Source: Alphaproteobacteria bacterium (GTDB lineage: Bacteria > Pseudomonadota > Alphaproteobacteria > CACIAM-22H2). Taken from it: DNA of 33,643 bases. The notes beneath the pieces are model-generated. The model worked only from the letters and a program-made list of their open reading frames with translations. It did no database searches and was not told where the DNA came from. The stretch spans positions 1 through 33,643 of the forward strand of contig JAEULA010000085.1 of the NCBI GenBank assembly GCA_016793165.1, in the 5' to 3' direction. The position numbers and the translations under genes were made by a program. Position 1 is the stretch's first letter. Each line of letters begins with the position of its first letter. Shown here piece after piece: positions 7,148 through 15,649 of this stretch.

Positions 7148-7942
7148 TCAGCCGCGACGCGGCGTCGCACCGGCGCCGAGTCGGAGGCGGCGACGCACCC
7201 AGGCGACCGCGGCATCCACGTCGCCGACGCTCGGCGCTTCGGGCGGCGCGCCGCGGCGGATGACGACGACCGGCAGGCCGAGCTCGCGCGCCGCGGCGAT
7301 CTTGGCGTAGGTCGCGTCGCCGCCGCTCGCCTTGGTGACGAGCACGTCGATGCGATGCGCGCGCATCAGCGCGCGCTCGGCATCGAGCGCGAAGGGCCCG
7401 CGCGCGAGCAGCAGCTCGGCCGAGGCGAAGTCGAAGCGCAGCGGCGGCTCGATCGTGCGGACCAGGAAGTGACGGTCGCGAATCGCGGCGAAGGCCTCGA
7501 GGTCGCGATGACCGAGCGTCAGGAAGATGCGCCGGCCGAGCGCGGCCGCGGCCGACGCCGCAGCGACGCCGTCCTCGACCTCGATCCAGCGGTCGCCGGA
7601 CACGCGCGGCCACGCCCCGCGGCGCAGGGTCACGAAGGGCGTCCCCGCCGCCCGCGCCGCGGCGATCGCCTGCGCCTTCATCCGCGTCGCGAAGGGGTGG
7701 GTCGCATCGACGAGGGCGTCGATCCGCTCGCGCCGCAGGAAGGACGCGAGGCCCGCGGCGCCGCCGAAGCCGCCGCGATGCAGGATGCCACGGACGGCAC
7801 GCGGTGCGCGCGTGCGGCCGGCCTGGGCGGTGACGACGTCCAGCGCGCGGCCGTGGCGCTCGACCAGGCGCGCGGCGAGCTCGCGCGCCTCCGTCGTGCC
7901 GCCGAGGATCAGGATGCGCCGATGCCGGGCCGCGCGCCTCAT
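7148..7942 (-). CDS. cobK: Precorrin-6A (cobalt-precorrin-6A) reductase
   Basis: The 264-residue NAD(P)H-dependent enzyme reduces the C18-C19 double bond of (cobalt-)precorrin-6A. The N-terminal nucleotide-binding stretch ILILGGTTEAREL covers 10-22. DATHPFA at 79-85 and VTKASGG at 202-208 are the family hallmarks, and the LTLGHRDLEAF block lies between them. Length is usual (about 250-260). Its ATG overlaps the cbiD stop by one base (TGATG), so the two are translationally coupled. CobK acts on the product of CbiD/CobF-type C1 methylation, which fits the gene order. Cobalt-pathway orthologues are named CbiJ. Confidence 0.94.
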   Translation of the reverse strand: MRRAARHRRILILGGTTEARELAARLVERHGRALDVVTAQAGRTRAPRAVRGILHRGGFGGAAGLASFLRRERIDALVDATHPFATRMKAQAIAAARAAGTPFVTLRRGAWPRVSGDRWIEVEDGVAAASAAAALGRRIFLTLGHRDLEAFAAIRDRHFLVRTIEPPLRFDFASAELLLARGPFALDAERALMRAHRIDVLVTKASGGDATYAKIAAARELGLPVVVIRRGAPPEAPSVGDVDAAVAWVRRRLRLGAGATPRRG

Positions 7943-9048
7943 CACTCGGCGCCGGCGCGGCCGATGAGCATCCCGGCGCGATCGAAGACGGCGACCTCGA
8001 GCGCGACGTCGCCCGCGAGAACCGCAAGCGCGGTCGCCCGCGCGCGCGCGGCCGCGAGCCTCGCCAGCGCGATGCCCGCGGAATCGGCGAGTGCCAGCGC
8101 CTCGCCCGCGCCGGCCGCCGCGGCGATCGCCGCGACCAGCGAAGCGTCCGCGCCGGCGTCGCGCGCCATCGCCGCCAGCGCCGCCAGGTCGACGCGCGAG
8201 GCGTTCGAATGCAGATCGAGCTGCCCTTGCGCCAGCTTGACGATCTTGGCGAAGCCGCCGGCCAGCGTGACCCGCGGCACGGGATGGTTGCGCAGATACT
8301 TGAGCGTGCCGCCGACGAAGTCGCCCATGTCGATCAGCGCCATCTCGGGCAGGCCGTGCAGCCGCTGCACCGCCGCCTCGGAGGTCGAGCCGGTCGCGGC
8401 GGCGATGTGCGTGAGCCCCGCGGCGCGCGCGACGTCGATGCCGCGATGGATCGAATGGATCCAGGCTGCGCAGGAGAACGGCACGACGATGCCGGTGGTG
8501 CCGAGCACCGACAGGCCGCCGACGATCCCCAGCCGGCCATTGAGCGTCTTGCGCGCCAGCGCCTCGCCGCCCGGGATCGAGACCGTGACGACGACGTCGT
8601 GGTCGCCGGCGAAGCGCTGCGCGGCATCGGTGATCGCGGCGGCGATCATCGCCCGTGGGCCGGGATTGATCGCCGGCTCGCCGGGCGGGATCGGCAGGCC
8701 GGCGCGCGTGACCGTGCCGACACCCTCGCCCGCGCGGTAGAGCACGCCCGCGCCGGCGGGCCCGCGCTCGACGCGTGCGCGCACCAGCGCACCGTGGGTG
8801 ACGTCGGGGTCGTCGCCGGCGTCCTTGACGACGCCGGCCTCGGCCCAGCCCTCGCCGAGCCGGGTCTCGACCAGCGGGAAGCTCGGCGTCTGGCCCTTCG
8901 GCAGTGTGATCGTCACCTCGGCCGGGAAGCGCCCGGTGAGCAGCGCCTCGCAGGCGCCACGCGCGGCAGCGGCGGCGCACGCCCCGGTCGTCCAGCCGTA
9001 GCGCAGCGGACGACCGGTCGGCTTGTCGACGGGCGGCGTCGCGGTCAT
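7942..9048 (-). CDS. cbiD: Cobalt-precorrin-5B C1-methyltransferase
   Basis: The 368-residue SAM-dependent enzyme methylates C1 of cobalt-precorrin-5B in the oxygen-independent pathway, the job CobF does in the aerobic route. Visible signatures are GWTTGACAAAAA (18-29), KDAGDDPDVTHG (75-86), GEGVGTVTRAGL (107-118), GEPAINPGPR (123-132) and LSVLGTTGIV (179-188). Length is normal for CbiD (about 360-380). The start at 9048 lies 7 bases after the permease stop, and its own stop overlaps cobK. CbiD together with CbiG is the clearest sign that this organism makes the ring by the cobalt-early route. Confidence 0.95.
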   Translation of the reverse strand: MTATPPVDKPTGRPLRYGWTTGACAAAAARGACEALLTGRFPAEVTITLPKGQTPSFPLVETRLGEGWAEAGVVKDAGDDPDVTHGALVRARVERGPAGAGVLYRAGEGVGTVTRAGLPIPPGEPAINPGPRAMIAAAITDAAQRFAGDHDVVVTVSIPGGEALARKTLNGRLGIVGGLSVLGTTGIVVPFSCAAWIHSIHRGIDVARAAGLTHIAAATGSTSEAAVQRLHGLPEMALIDMGDFVGGTLKYLRNHPVPRVTLAGGFAKIVKLAQGQLDLHSNASRVDLAALAAMARDAGADASLVAAIAAAAGAGEALALADSAGIALARLAAARARATALAVLAGDVALEVAVFDRAGMLIGRAGAE

Positions 9049-9055
9049 CGCGCGC

Positions 9056-10282
9056 TCACCAGCCGAGCCACCCGCCGCCCCACAGCCACGCGGCGGCGAT
9101 CGCCATGGAGATCAGGGTCATCGGCACGCCGGCACGTGCGTGCTCGCGAAAGCCGAAGCAGGCGCCGACGCTGGCCGCACGCTCGGCGACGATCAGGTTG
9201 GCGATGCTGCCGACGAGGAAGAAGTTGCCGGCGAGCGTGGTCGTCAGCGCGAGGCCATAGAGCATCGACGACGACCAGCCGCTCCCCGCCGCCAGCAGCG
9301 CGATGACCGCCGGCACGTTGCCGATCGTGTTCGACACCAGGAGCGCGCCCGGCAGGAGCACGGCGAGGCGGTCCGGAAACAACGCGTGGTCGCGCGCCCA
9401 GGCCAGCGCTTCCGCGGTCAGGCCGGTGTCGGCGAGCGCGCGGTTGACCACGAACAGGCCGGTGAACAGCAGCAGCAGCGGCCAGTCGACCGCGGTCAGC
9501 ATGGTGCGGCTGGCGAAGCGTCGGCTGAGCAGCAGCACCGCCGCGACCGCGAGGGCCGAGAGCTCGCGCGGCACCGGCGTGAGGAACAGCACGAGCAGCG
9601 CTGCGGTCGCGAGCGCGGCCTTGATCGTCTGGTCGCGCTCGACCGGCGGCAGGGCCGGGACCTCGCGTCCCGGCGTCCGGCGCAGCTCGTCGGCCCAGAC
9701 GCGCGCGACCACGAGATGGATGACCACGAGTGCTGCCAGCGCGGGCGGGCCACAGACCGCGAGGAACTTCACGAAGTCGAGCGCGCCGACCTGGCCGATC
9801 ACGATGTTCTGCGGATTGCCGATGATCGTCGCGGCCGAGCCGGCGTTGGCGGCGCCGGCGAGCGCGGCGAGGAACGGACGCGGGTCGAGGTCGCGCGCGA
9901 CCAGCCCGCGGACCAGGAGCGGCGTCATGACGAAGACGACGACATCGTTCACCAGCACCGCCGAAAGCCCGCCGCCGATGGCGATGGTGAGCGCGAGCAG
10001 TCGGTGCGGCGACCCCGCCGCGGCGGCGATGCGCGCCGCGATCCAGTCGTAGAGGCCGGCGGCGGCGAAGCGCGCCGACACGATCATCAGCGCGAAGAGC
10101 AGGATCAGGGTCGGGAAATGGATCGCCGCGGCCACGGACTCCGGCGCCACCGCGCGCGCCACCACGACGAGCACGGCGGCGACCAACGCCATGCCGCTGC
10201 GATCGATCGCCAGCCCCGGCAGCCGGCCGAGCGCCATGCCGACATAGGTGACGGCGAAGACGACGAGCACGAACGCGGTCAT
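9056..10282 (-). CDS. SLC13/ArsB-type anion permease
   Basis: The 408-residue, highly hydrophobic membrane protein has about 10-11 predicted transmembrane segments. It shows the two-fold motif pattern of the ion-transporter superfamily (ArsB, NhaD, DASS/SLC13): VND at 111-113 in the first half and SNTIGNVPAV at 317-326 in the second. NAGSAATIIGNPQN is at 146-159, and the N-terminal block GRLPGLAIDRSG is at 19-30. Such carriers move anions such as dicarboxylates, citrate, sulfate or arsenite, usually coupled to Na+ or H+. The substrate cannot be read from sequence. Its ATG overlaps the cyclase stop (ATGA), and cbiD follows 7 bases later. It therefore sits in the middle of a cyclase-permease-corrin operon, which makes a link to cobalt or precursor supply possible but unproven. 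Confidence 0.88.
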   Translation of the reverse strand: MTAFVLVVFAVTYVGMALGRLPGLAIDRSGMALVAAVLVVVARAVAPESVAAAIHFPTLILLFALMIVSARFAAAGLYDWIAARIAAAAGSPHRLLALTIAIGGGLSAVLVNDVVVFVMTPLLVRGLVARDLDPRPFLAALAGAANAGSAATIIGNPQNIVIGQVGALDFVKFLAVCGPPALAALVVIHLVVARVWADELRRTPGREVPALPPVERDQTIKAALATAALLVLFLTPVPRELSALAVAAVLLLSRRFASRTMLTAVDWPLLLLFTGLFVVNRALADTGLTAEALAWARDHALFPDRLAVLLPGALLVSNTIGNVPAVIALLAAGSGWSSSMLYGLALTTTLAGNFFLVGSIANLIVAERAASVGACFGFREHARAGVPMTLISMAIAAAWLWGGGWLGW

Positions 10283-11574
10283 GCCGCGAGCGCGAAGAGA
10301 TCGATCGGGGCCTCGCGCCCGCGGATCGGATGCGGCGGCAGGCGCAGCCAGCGCGCATGGCCGGACTCGCCGGCGGCCTCGACGATGGCGGTGGAGGCGA
10401 GGATCGTGGTGCCGTGCTCCTTGGTCATCTCCTGCAGCCGCGCGGCGACGTTCACCGTGTCGCCGATCACCGTGAACTCGAGCCGCGTCTCGTCGCCGAT
10501 CGTGCCGGCGAAGACCTCGCCGAAATGCGCGCCGATGCCGACCGCGACGGGCGAACGTTCGCCGCCGATCTCGGCGGGCCAGCGTGCGATCTCCGCGAGC
10601 ACCGCGCGCGCCGCATCGAGCGCGCGCGCGGGATCGTCGCCGCGCACCTGCGGCACGCCGAAGACGGCGAGGATCCCGTCGCCCAGGAACTTCTCGATCA
10701 GCCCGCCGCGCGCCTCGATCTCGCGTGTCACGCGCTGACGGAACTCGCCGAGGAACGGCCCGATCGCGTCCGGCGCGAGCAGCTCGGAGCGCCGCGTGAA
10801 GCCGCGGATGTCGATGAACAGGATGGCGGCGCGCTGGCGGCGGCCGCGGCGCAGCGTCTCGTCGCCGGCCGCAGCGATCGCCTCGACGACCTGGCGCGGC
10901 AGGAATCGCGTCAGGTTGGACCGCGCGCGCGTCTCGGTGATCGCGCGCAGCAGCAGGTTGCGGCTGCGGCGGACCGCGATGACCAGCACGATCCCGGCCA
11001 TCGCGAGGATCGTCAGCCGCACCAGCGCCGGCGGCACGCCCAGCAGCGGGATCACGCTGTCGAGCGGCGCGCCCTCGACGTGCATCGGCGCGCACATCGC
11101 CGCGACGGCGATGGCGGCGAGGATCGCCACCAGCGCGAAGACCTGCACGCGCACGTCGTAGCGCAGCGTGCCGAAGGCGAGGACGAGCGGCGCCAGCCAG
11201 ATCGCCGGAAAGACCGCGCCGAACGACGACGGCAGCCCGGACTGCAGGTAGCCGGCAACGAGGCCGCCGCCGAGCAGCGAGGCGTCGAGGCCGACGAAGA
11301 CGAAGGACATCCAGGACCGGAAGCGGCCGGGCACCGACAGGCGCAGGCTCGCGACGGCGACGGCGAGATAGCCGACCAGCGTCACCGCGGCCGTGAGCAT
11401 CTGCCAGCGCGGCGCCGCCGCGCGGCCGATCACCGTCGGGGCGAGCGCGAACACGACGAGGGCGCCGCCGAAGACGAGCGCCGTCACCACGCGCAGGCGT
11501 GCGATGGTCGCCTCGGCGCGCACGGCCGCCTCGTCGAGGAGGCGCGCCAGTCCCGGATCGTCTGGCACCGTCAT
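10279..11574 (-). CDS. Membrane-bound class III adenylyl cyclase
   Basis: The 431-residue product has about six transmembrane helices between residues 29 and 203. A short linker with FLPRQVVEAI (224-233) follows, then a C-terminal class III cyclase domain (about 247-400). Metal-binding aspartates are D255 (ILFIDIRGFT) and D299 (KFLGDG). The purine-contacting lysine is K295, and the transition-state residues are N375 and R379 in GDTVNVAARL. The residue aligned with the adenine-specifying Asp of class IIIa is threonine (T368), as in class IIIb enzymes. Catalytic residues are complete, so it should make cAMP. The ATG at 11574 is used; the 38 codons upstream are Cys/Arg-rich and not conserved-looking. 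It is the first gene of the operon and overlaps the permease start. Confidence 0.92.
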   Translation of the reverse strand: MTVPDDPGLARLLDEAAVRAEATIARLRVVTALVFGGALVVFALAPTVIGRAAAPRWQMLTAAVTLVGYLAVAVASLRLSVPGRFRSWMSFVFVGLDASLLGGGLVAGYLQSGLPSSFGAVFPAIWLAPLVLAFGTLRYDVRVQVFALVAILAAIAVAAMCAPMHVEGAPLDSVIPLLGVPPALVRLTILAMAGIVLVIAVRRSRNLLLRAITETRARSNLTRFLPRQVVEAIAAAGDETLRRGRRQRAAILFIDIRGFTRRSELLAPDAIGPFLGEFRQRVTREIEARGGLIEKFLGDGILAVFGVPQVRGDDPARALDAARAVLAEIARWPAEIGGERSPVAVGIGAHFGEVFAGTIGDETRLEFTVIGDTVNVAARLQEMTKEHGTTILASTAIVEAAGESGHARWLRLPPHPIRGREAPIDLFALAA

Positions 11575-11791
11575 GCCCTCATTCTCGGGGCGGTCCGGCA
11601 GGGACGCAACGCAACTGAAGCGGGCGACGCGGAACCGGCCGGCGAGGGAACAGCCACACGGAACCGCCCCGGCGCAATCGCCGCGCACCGGCGACGACGG
11701 CGCACACCAGCTCGACGCAGCCGAGGGTTGGATCCCGCGGCCCGGCCTCGTGCGGCTGGCCCGGTCGGCGCCGCTTCGCTAGCCTGCATGG
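11575..11791. promoter_or_regulatory. Divergent promoter region between the cyclase operon and cobA
   Basis: These 217 bases must carry the promoters for both the minus-strand cyclase-permease-cbiD-cobK operon and plus-strand cobA. No convincing -35/-10 pair is visible. A GCAACTGAAGCGG segment (about 11610-11622) and AGCCAC (about 11649-11654) recall pieces of a cobalamin riboswitch, but the order and conserved core are wrong. Confidence 0.4.
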
Positions 11792-12637
11792 ATGTTCGAC
11801 CTCGAATCCCTCGGGCTTCCGGCCTTCCAGCCGGGCTGGGTCTGGCTGGTCGGTGGCGGCCCGGGCGATCCGGCGCTGCTCACGCTCGCGGCGCTGCACG
11901 CGCTGCGCCAGGCCGACGTCGTCGTCTACGACGCGCTGGTCGACCCGCGCATCCTCGACCTCGCCCGCCCCGAGGCGCGGCGCGACTACGCCGGCAAGCG
12001 CGGCGGCAAGCCGTCCCCGCGACAGCGCGACATCTCGGCGCGGCTCGTCGAGCTGGCGCGCGACGGCCTGCGCGTCCTCCGGCTCAAGGGCGGGGATCCG
12101 TTCGTCTTCGGCCGGGGCGGCGAGGAGGCCCTCGCCCTCGTCCAGGCCGGGATCCCGTTCCGCATCGTGCCCGGCATCAGCGCCGGGATCGGCGGCCTCG
12201 GCTATGCCGGGATCCCGGTCACGCATCGCGACACCAACCACTGCGTCACCTTCGTGACCGGCCACGGCGTCACCGGCGACGTGCCCGACGGCCTCGACTG
12301 GGCGGCGATCGCGCGCGGCAGCCCGGCGCTCGTGTTCTACATGGGGCTCAAGCATTTCGGGACGATCGCGCAGCGCCTGATCGCGGCCGGCCGGACGCCC
12401 GACGATCCGGTGGCGATCGTCAGCCGAGCCACCACCGATCGGCAGGTCGTGCTCGAGACCACGCTGGCGCGCGCCGCGACCGACGCCGAGACCGCCGGGA
12501 TCGAGCCGCCGACGATCATCGCGATCGGCGAGATCGTGCGGCTGCGCGCCGGTCTCGACTGGCTCGGCGCGCTCGGCGGGCGCCGCCTCGATCCGGATCC
12601 GCTCGGCCTGCGCGGTGCGGCGCGCGAGACGGGCTGA
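11792..12637 (+). CDS. cobA: Uroporphyrinogen-III C-methyltransferase
   Basis: The 281-residue SUMT adds methyl groups at C2 and C7 of uroporphyrinogen III to give precorrin-2, the branch point to corrins and siroheme. Motifs are VGGGPGDP (20-27), VVYDALV (45-51), the long SAM block LKGGDPFVFGRGGEE (98-112), VPGISAG (126-132) and GIPVTHRD (140-147). The length matches stand-alone CobA rather than CysG. No NAD-dependent dehydrogenase/ferrochelatase domain is present, so another protein must supply sirohydrochlorin if the cobalt-early route is used. The ATG at 11792 is chosen; another ATG four bases earlier is out of frame. The gene is transcribed away from the cyclase operon and converges on tctA. 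Confidence 0.96.
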   Translation: MFDLESLGLPAFQPGWVWLVGGGPGDPALLTLAALHALRQADVVVYDALVDPRILDLARPEARRDYAGKRGGKPSPRQRDISARLVELARDGLRVLRLKGGDPFVFGRGGEEALALVQAGIPFRIVPGISAGIGGLGYAGIPVTHRDTNHCVTFVTGHGVTGDVPDGLDWAAIARGSPALVFYMGLKHFGTIAQRLIAAGRTPDDPVAIVSRATTDRQVVLETTLARAATDAETAGIEPPTIIAIGEIVRLRAGLDWLGALGGRRLDPDPLGLRGAARETG

Positions 12638-12664
12638 TCGCCGCGGCGGACGACGCCGCCGACG

Positions 12665-14152
12665 TCACGCCCGCGACGCGATCCAGCGGCGGCGCAACCG
12701 CAGCGCCGGGGGCGTGATCAGCGCCAGCGCCGCGGCCGCGAGCAGCACGGCCGAGATCGGACGGGTGAAGAAGATCGATGCGCTGCCATGCGACAGCGTC
12801 AACGACTGGCGCAGCGAGTTCTCGAAGATCGTGCCGAGCACGAGCCCGAGGATCATCGGCGCCGCCGGCCAGTCGTAGCGCATCATCGCCCAGCCGAGGG
12901 CTCCGAACCCCAGCAGCATCCACACGTCCTCGATCGAGTTCGCCTGCGAATACACGCCGGCGACGCACAAGGCGAGGATCGGCGGATAGAGCCAGGAATA
13001 CGGGACGCGCAACAGCCGCGCGAAGAGGCCGGCGAGCGGCAGGTTCATCACCAGCAGGATGAGGTTGCCGATATACATGCTGGCGATGACGGTCCAGACG
13101 AGCTGGGCATTCTTCTCGAACAGCTCGGGGCCGGGGCGGATTCCGAACATGATCAAGGCGCCGAGGATGATCGCCGTGGTGCCGGAGCCCGGGACACCGA
13201 GCGCCAGCATCGGCACCATCGCGCCGGCTGCCGCGGCGTTGTTCGACGATTCCGGCCCCGCGACGCCCTCGATCGCTCCCCGGCCGAAGCGCGAGGGATC
13301 CCGGGCGAGCTTCTTCTCGACGATGTAGGCGACGAACGAGGCGATCGTCGCGCCGGTGGCCGGCAGGACGCCGATCAGGAATCCGATCGCGCTGCCACGC
13401 AGGATGGGCAACCGGCTGCGCCGCCACTCCTCGCGCGACGGCAGGACGCCGGAGACCTTGGTAATCGGCTGGACGCTCGCCATCCCGACGCTCGACAGCA
13501 CCTCGCCGATGCCGAACAGCGCGACCGTCAACACGATGAAGCCGATGCCGTCGAGCAGCCAGACCCGATCGAAGGCGAAGCGCGCGACGCCCGTCTGCTG
13601 GTCGACGCCGATCGTGCTGACGAGAAGCCCGAACATCCCCGCGGTAAGTCCCTTGAGCACGGAGCCGCCGACCGCGGCGAGCGCGGTCAGGCCGAGGACG
13701 ACGAGCGAGAAATACTCGGGCGGGCCGAAGGCGAGCGCCGCGCGCGCGAGCGGCGGAGCGAGCAGCATGAGACCGATCGTCGAGATCGTCCCGGCGATGA
13801 AGGAGCCGATCGCCGCGATGCCGAGCGCGACTCCGGCCTTGCCCTGCAACGCCATCTGATAGCCGTCGATGCTCGTCATCACGCTCGACGGCTCGCCGGG
13901 CACGCTGATCAGCACCGACGTCAACGTGCCGCCGTACTGGGCGCCGTAGTAGATGCCGGCGAAGAGGATGATCGCCGAGGTCGGGTCGGCGCCGAAGGTG
14001 AGGGGCAGCAGCAGGGCGATGGCCGAGGACGGACCGATTCCCGGCAAGGCGCCGACGAGCTGGCCGGCGAAGACCCCCGCGAAGCACATCACCAGGTTCC
14101 ACGGCGTCACCGCGCTCGCGAAGCCGCCGGCCAGCTCGTAGAGCACGGACAT
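12665..14152 (-). CDS. tctA: Tripartite tricarboxylate transporter, large membrane subunit TctA
   Basis: The 495-residue protein has about 11-12 transmembrane helices and is the conducting subunit of a TTT importer. The two TctA signature regions are present and inverted-repeat related: GALPGIGPSSAIALLLP (34-50) and GVLPATGATIASFV (261-274). The EGVAGPESSNNAAAAGAMVP block follows, with LGVPGSGTTA (318-327). Length is standard (about 500). It is the last gene of a minus-strand operon after tctC and tctB, with only 3 bases between the tctB stop and its ATG. It converges with cobA across 27 bases. The substrate is a small carboxylate of unknown identity, set by the partner TctC. Confidence 0.96.
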   Translation of the reverse strand: MSVLYELAGGFASAVTPWNLVMCFAGVFAGQLVGALPGIGPSSAIALLLPLTFGADPTSAIILFAGIYYGAQYGGTLTSVLISVPGEPSSVMTSIDGYQMALQGKAGVALGIAAIGSFIAGTISTIGLMLLAPPLARAALAFGPPEYFSLVVLGLTALAAVGGSVLKGLTAGMFGLLVSTIGVDQQTGVARFAFDRVWLLDGIGFIVLTVALFGIGEVLSSVGMASVQPITKVSGVLPSREEWRRSRLPILRGSAIGFLIGVLPATGATIASFVAYIVEKKLARDPSRFGRGAIEGVAGPESSNNAAAAGAMVPMLALGVPGSGTTAIILGALIMFGIRPGPELFEKNAQLVWTVIASMYIGNLILLVMNLPLAGLFARLLRVPYSWLYPPILALCVAGVYSQANSIEDVWMLLGFGALGWAMMRYDWPAAPMILGLVLGTIFENSLRQSLTLSHGSASIFFTRPISAVLLAAAALALITPPALRLRRRWIASRA

Positions 14153-14155
14153 CGC

Positions 14156-14611
14156 CTAGAAGCCCCACGGTCCGGCCGGCAGCGGAACGCCGAGCCACGA
14201 ACGGAAAACAAGCGTCAGACCCGCCGAGACGCCCATGGCGGCCGCGACCGATCCGACGATCGGAAGCCGCTCCGCGACACGGAAGAGGAAGAGCATCGCC
14301 AGCGCCATCGAAGCGAAGAATCCCGCCGTCTCGATGCCCGCAACGCCGGCCGCGAGCGCGAGCAGCACGGTCGCGGGCCGACGCACCGGCGCCCTCGCCT
14401 CGCCGGCCTCGCCGCGTCCGAGGACGTCGGCAAGGGTCGCGGCGACCGCGAGGACCGTGAGCAGCACGCCGTAGAGGAGCGGCAGGAATCCCGAAGCCGG
14501 GGCGAATCCCTCCCAGAGCGGCATCCCCGCCGCCACCGCGACCCAGAACGCGCCGGCTCCGATGAAGACGGCGCAGAGGATGAGCTCGCCCTCGAAGCCG
14601 CGGAGCTTCAT
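14156..14611 (-). CDS. tctB: Tripartite tricarboxylate transporter, small membrane subunit TctB
   Basis: The 151-residue protein has four predicted transmembrane helices (about 10-30, 40-62, 80-98, 103-142 with a break). This is the normal size and topology for TctB, which is poorly conserved in sequence. The GFLPLLYGVLL stretch in the second helix and the SFR/SWLGVPLP-like C-terminus are usual. It sits between tctC and tctA with 3-base gaps on both sides. Identification rests mostly on size, topology and position. Confidence 0.9.
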   Translation of the reverse strand: MKLRGFEGELILCAVFIGAGAFWVAVAAGMPLWEGFAPASGFLPLLYGVLLTVLAVAATLADVLGRGEAGEARAPVRRPATVLLALAAGVAGIETAGFFASMALAMLFLFRVAERLPIVGSVAAAMGVSAGLTLVFRSWLGVPLPAGPWGF

Positions 14612-14614
14612 CGA

Positions 14615-15583
14615 CTAGGCCGGCTTGCCGAGAAGGTCGCGGTAGAGCTTCTCCTGGTCTTCGAGGAAGCGGGCGAAGGCCGCGCCGGCGATCGGGGCCT
14701 CGGACGCGATGTTGTCCTTGATGTAGGCCTTGAACGCCGGCGTCGCGACGACCTTGGCGAGGACGCCTTCCCAGTACCGCGCCGCGTCGTCGGGCGCGCC
14801 CTTCGGCATGGCCACGCCGCGCCACATCTGGAAGTTCGGCGCGGCGATGCCCTGCTCCTTCATCGTGGGGACGTCCGCGAGCGCCGCGAAACGATCGTCG
14901 CGGAACACGCCCAGCGCGCGCACGGCCTTCGATTGCAGATGGCCCATGAACTCGAGCGGATTGCCCATGCAGGCCTGGACGTGTCCGCCGAGCAGCTGGG
15001 TCAGCGCCTCGCCGCCGCTGTTGAAGTTGAGCACGTTGTATTCCGCGCCGCTGGCCTTGGCGAAGACCGCGATCGCCATCACGTCCGTCGTCCCGCCGGT
15101 CGCGAACGGGATGCTCTTCGGCGGCCGGCTCTTCGCCGTCGCGACGAACTCCTTCGCGTCCTTCCACGGCGCGTCGCCCTTCACGAACAGGAGGAAGTCG
15201 TCGAGCATCACGTTCATCACCGGCCGCACCTCCGACAGCGTCTTCGCCGCCGGATTGAGGATCGGCGTGATCTGGGTCGAGCCGTTCACCAGGATGATCG
15301 TGTGCGCGTCTCCCGCCTTGCGCGACGTCACGTAGCTGATGCCGGTGGCGCCCCCGCCGCCGGGCCGGTTGTTCAGCACGATCGGCACCGGCACGAGCTT
15401 CTCGTCGACCATGATCTTGTGCATGACGCGCGCGAGCAGGTCGGCGCCGCCGCCGACGGCGAAGGGGACGACGAACTCGACGTCGCGGGTCGGCACCCAG
15501 GACGACTGGGCCGAGGCGGCGGGCGCCGCGCCGATGACGGGCAGTGACGAGGCCGTGAGCAGGATGTTGCGTCGCGTGAGCAT
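14615..15583 (-). CDS. tctC: Tripartite tricarboxylate transporter, periplasmic binding protein TctC (Bug family)
   Basis: The 322-residue protein carries a signal peptide with an RR pair (MLTRRNILLTASS) and a likely cleavage after ASA at residue 25. It may use Tat or Sec. The mature part starts with the Bug motif VPFAVGGGADLLAR, followed by NRPGGGGATG and IILVNGSTQ. The middle contains the GGTTDVMAI ligand-loop region. Bug proteins bind small carboxylates and deliver them to TctAB. The ATG at 15583 is chosen because AGGGAGGA precedes it; an in-frame ATG 11 codons earlier would put charged residues before the signal peptide. It stands 66 bases downstream of the propeller gene and begins the tctCBA block. 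Confidence 0.95.
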   Translation of the reverse strand: MLTRRNILLTASSLPVIGAAPAASAQSSWVPTRDVEFVVPFAVGGGADLLARVMHKIMVDEKLVPVPIVLNNRPGGGGATGISYVTSRKAGDAHTIILVNGSTQITPILNPAAKTLSEVRPVMNVMLDDFLLFVKGDAPWKDAKEFVATAKSRPPKSIPFATGGTTDVMAIAVFAKASGAEYNVLNFNSGGEALTQLLGGHVQACMGNPLEFMGHLQSKAVRALGVFRDDRFAALADVPTMKEQGIAAPNFQMWRGVAMPKGAPDDAARYWEGVLAKVVATPAFKAYIKDNIASEAPIAGAAFARFLEDQEKLYRDLLGKPA

Positions 15584-15590
15584 GGTCGTG

Positions 15591-15598
15591 TCCTCCCT
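15591..15598 (-). promoter_or_regulatory. Shine-Dalgarno site fixing the tctC start
   Basis: The minus strand reads AGGGAGGA, 7 bases before the ATG at 15583. This supports the shorter protein with a clean signal peptide over the longer in-frame start at 15616. Confidence 0.7.
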
Positions 15599-15649
15599 GT
15601 GGGCCTTTGTGGCCATTGAACGTCGACGCCCGTTGCAGGCGTTCGGCGA

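Noticed and set aside
6391..7263. Plus-strand frame of 290 codons opposite the ankyrin gene
   Set aside because: The minus strand has a signal peptide and clear ankyrin repeats; the plus frame is Arg-rich with no motif.
11598..11660. Fragments resembling a cobalamin riboswitch (GCAACTGAAGCGG, AGCCAC) upstream of cobA
   Set aside because: The conserved elements are not in the right order, the B12-box core is absent, and no complete fold can be drawn.
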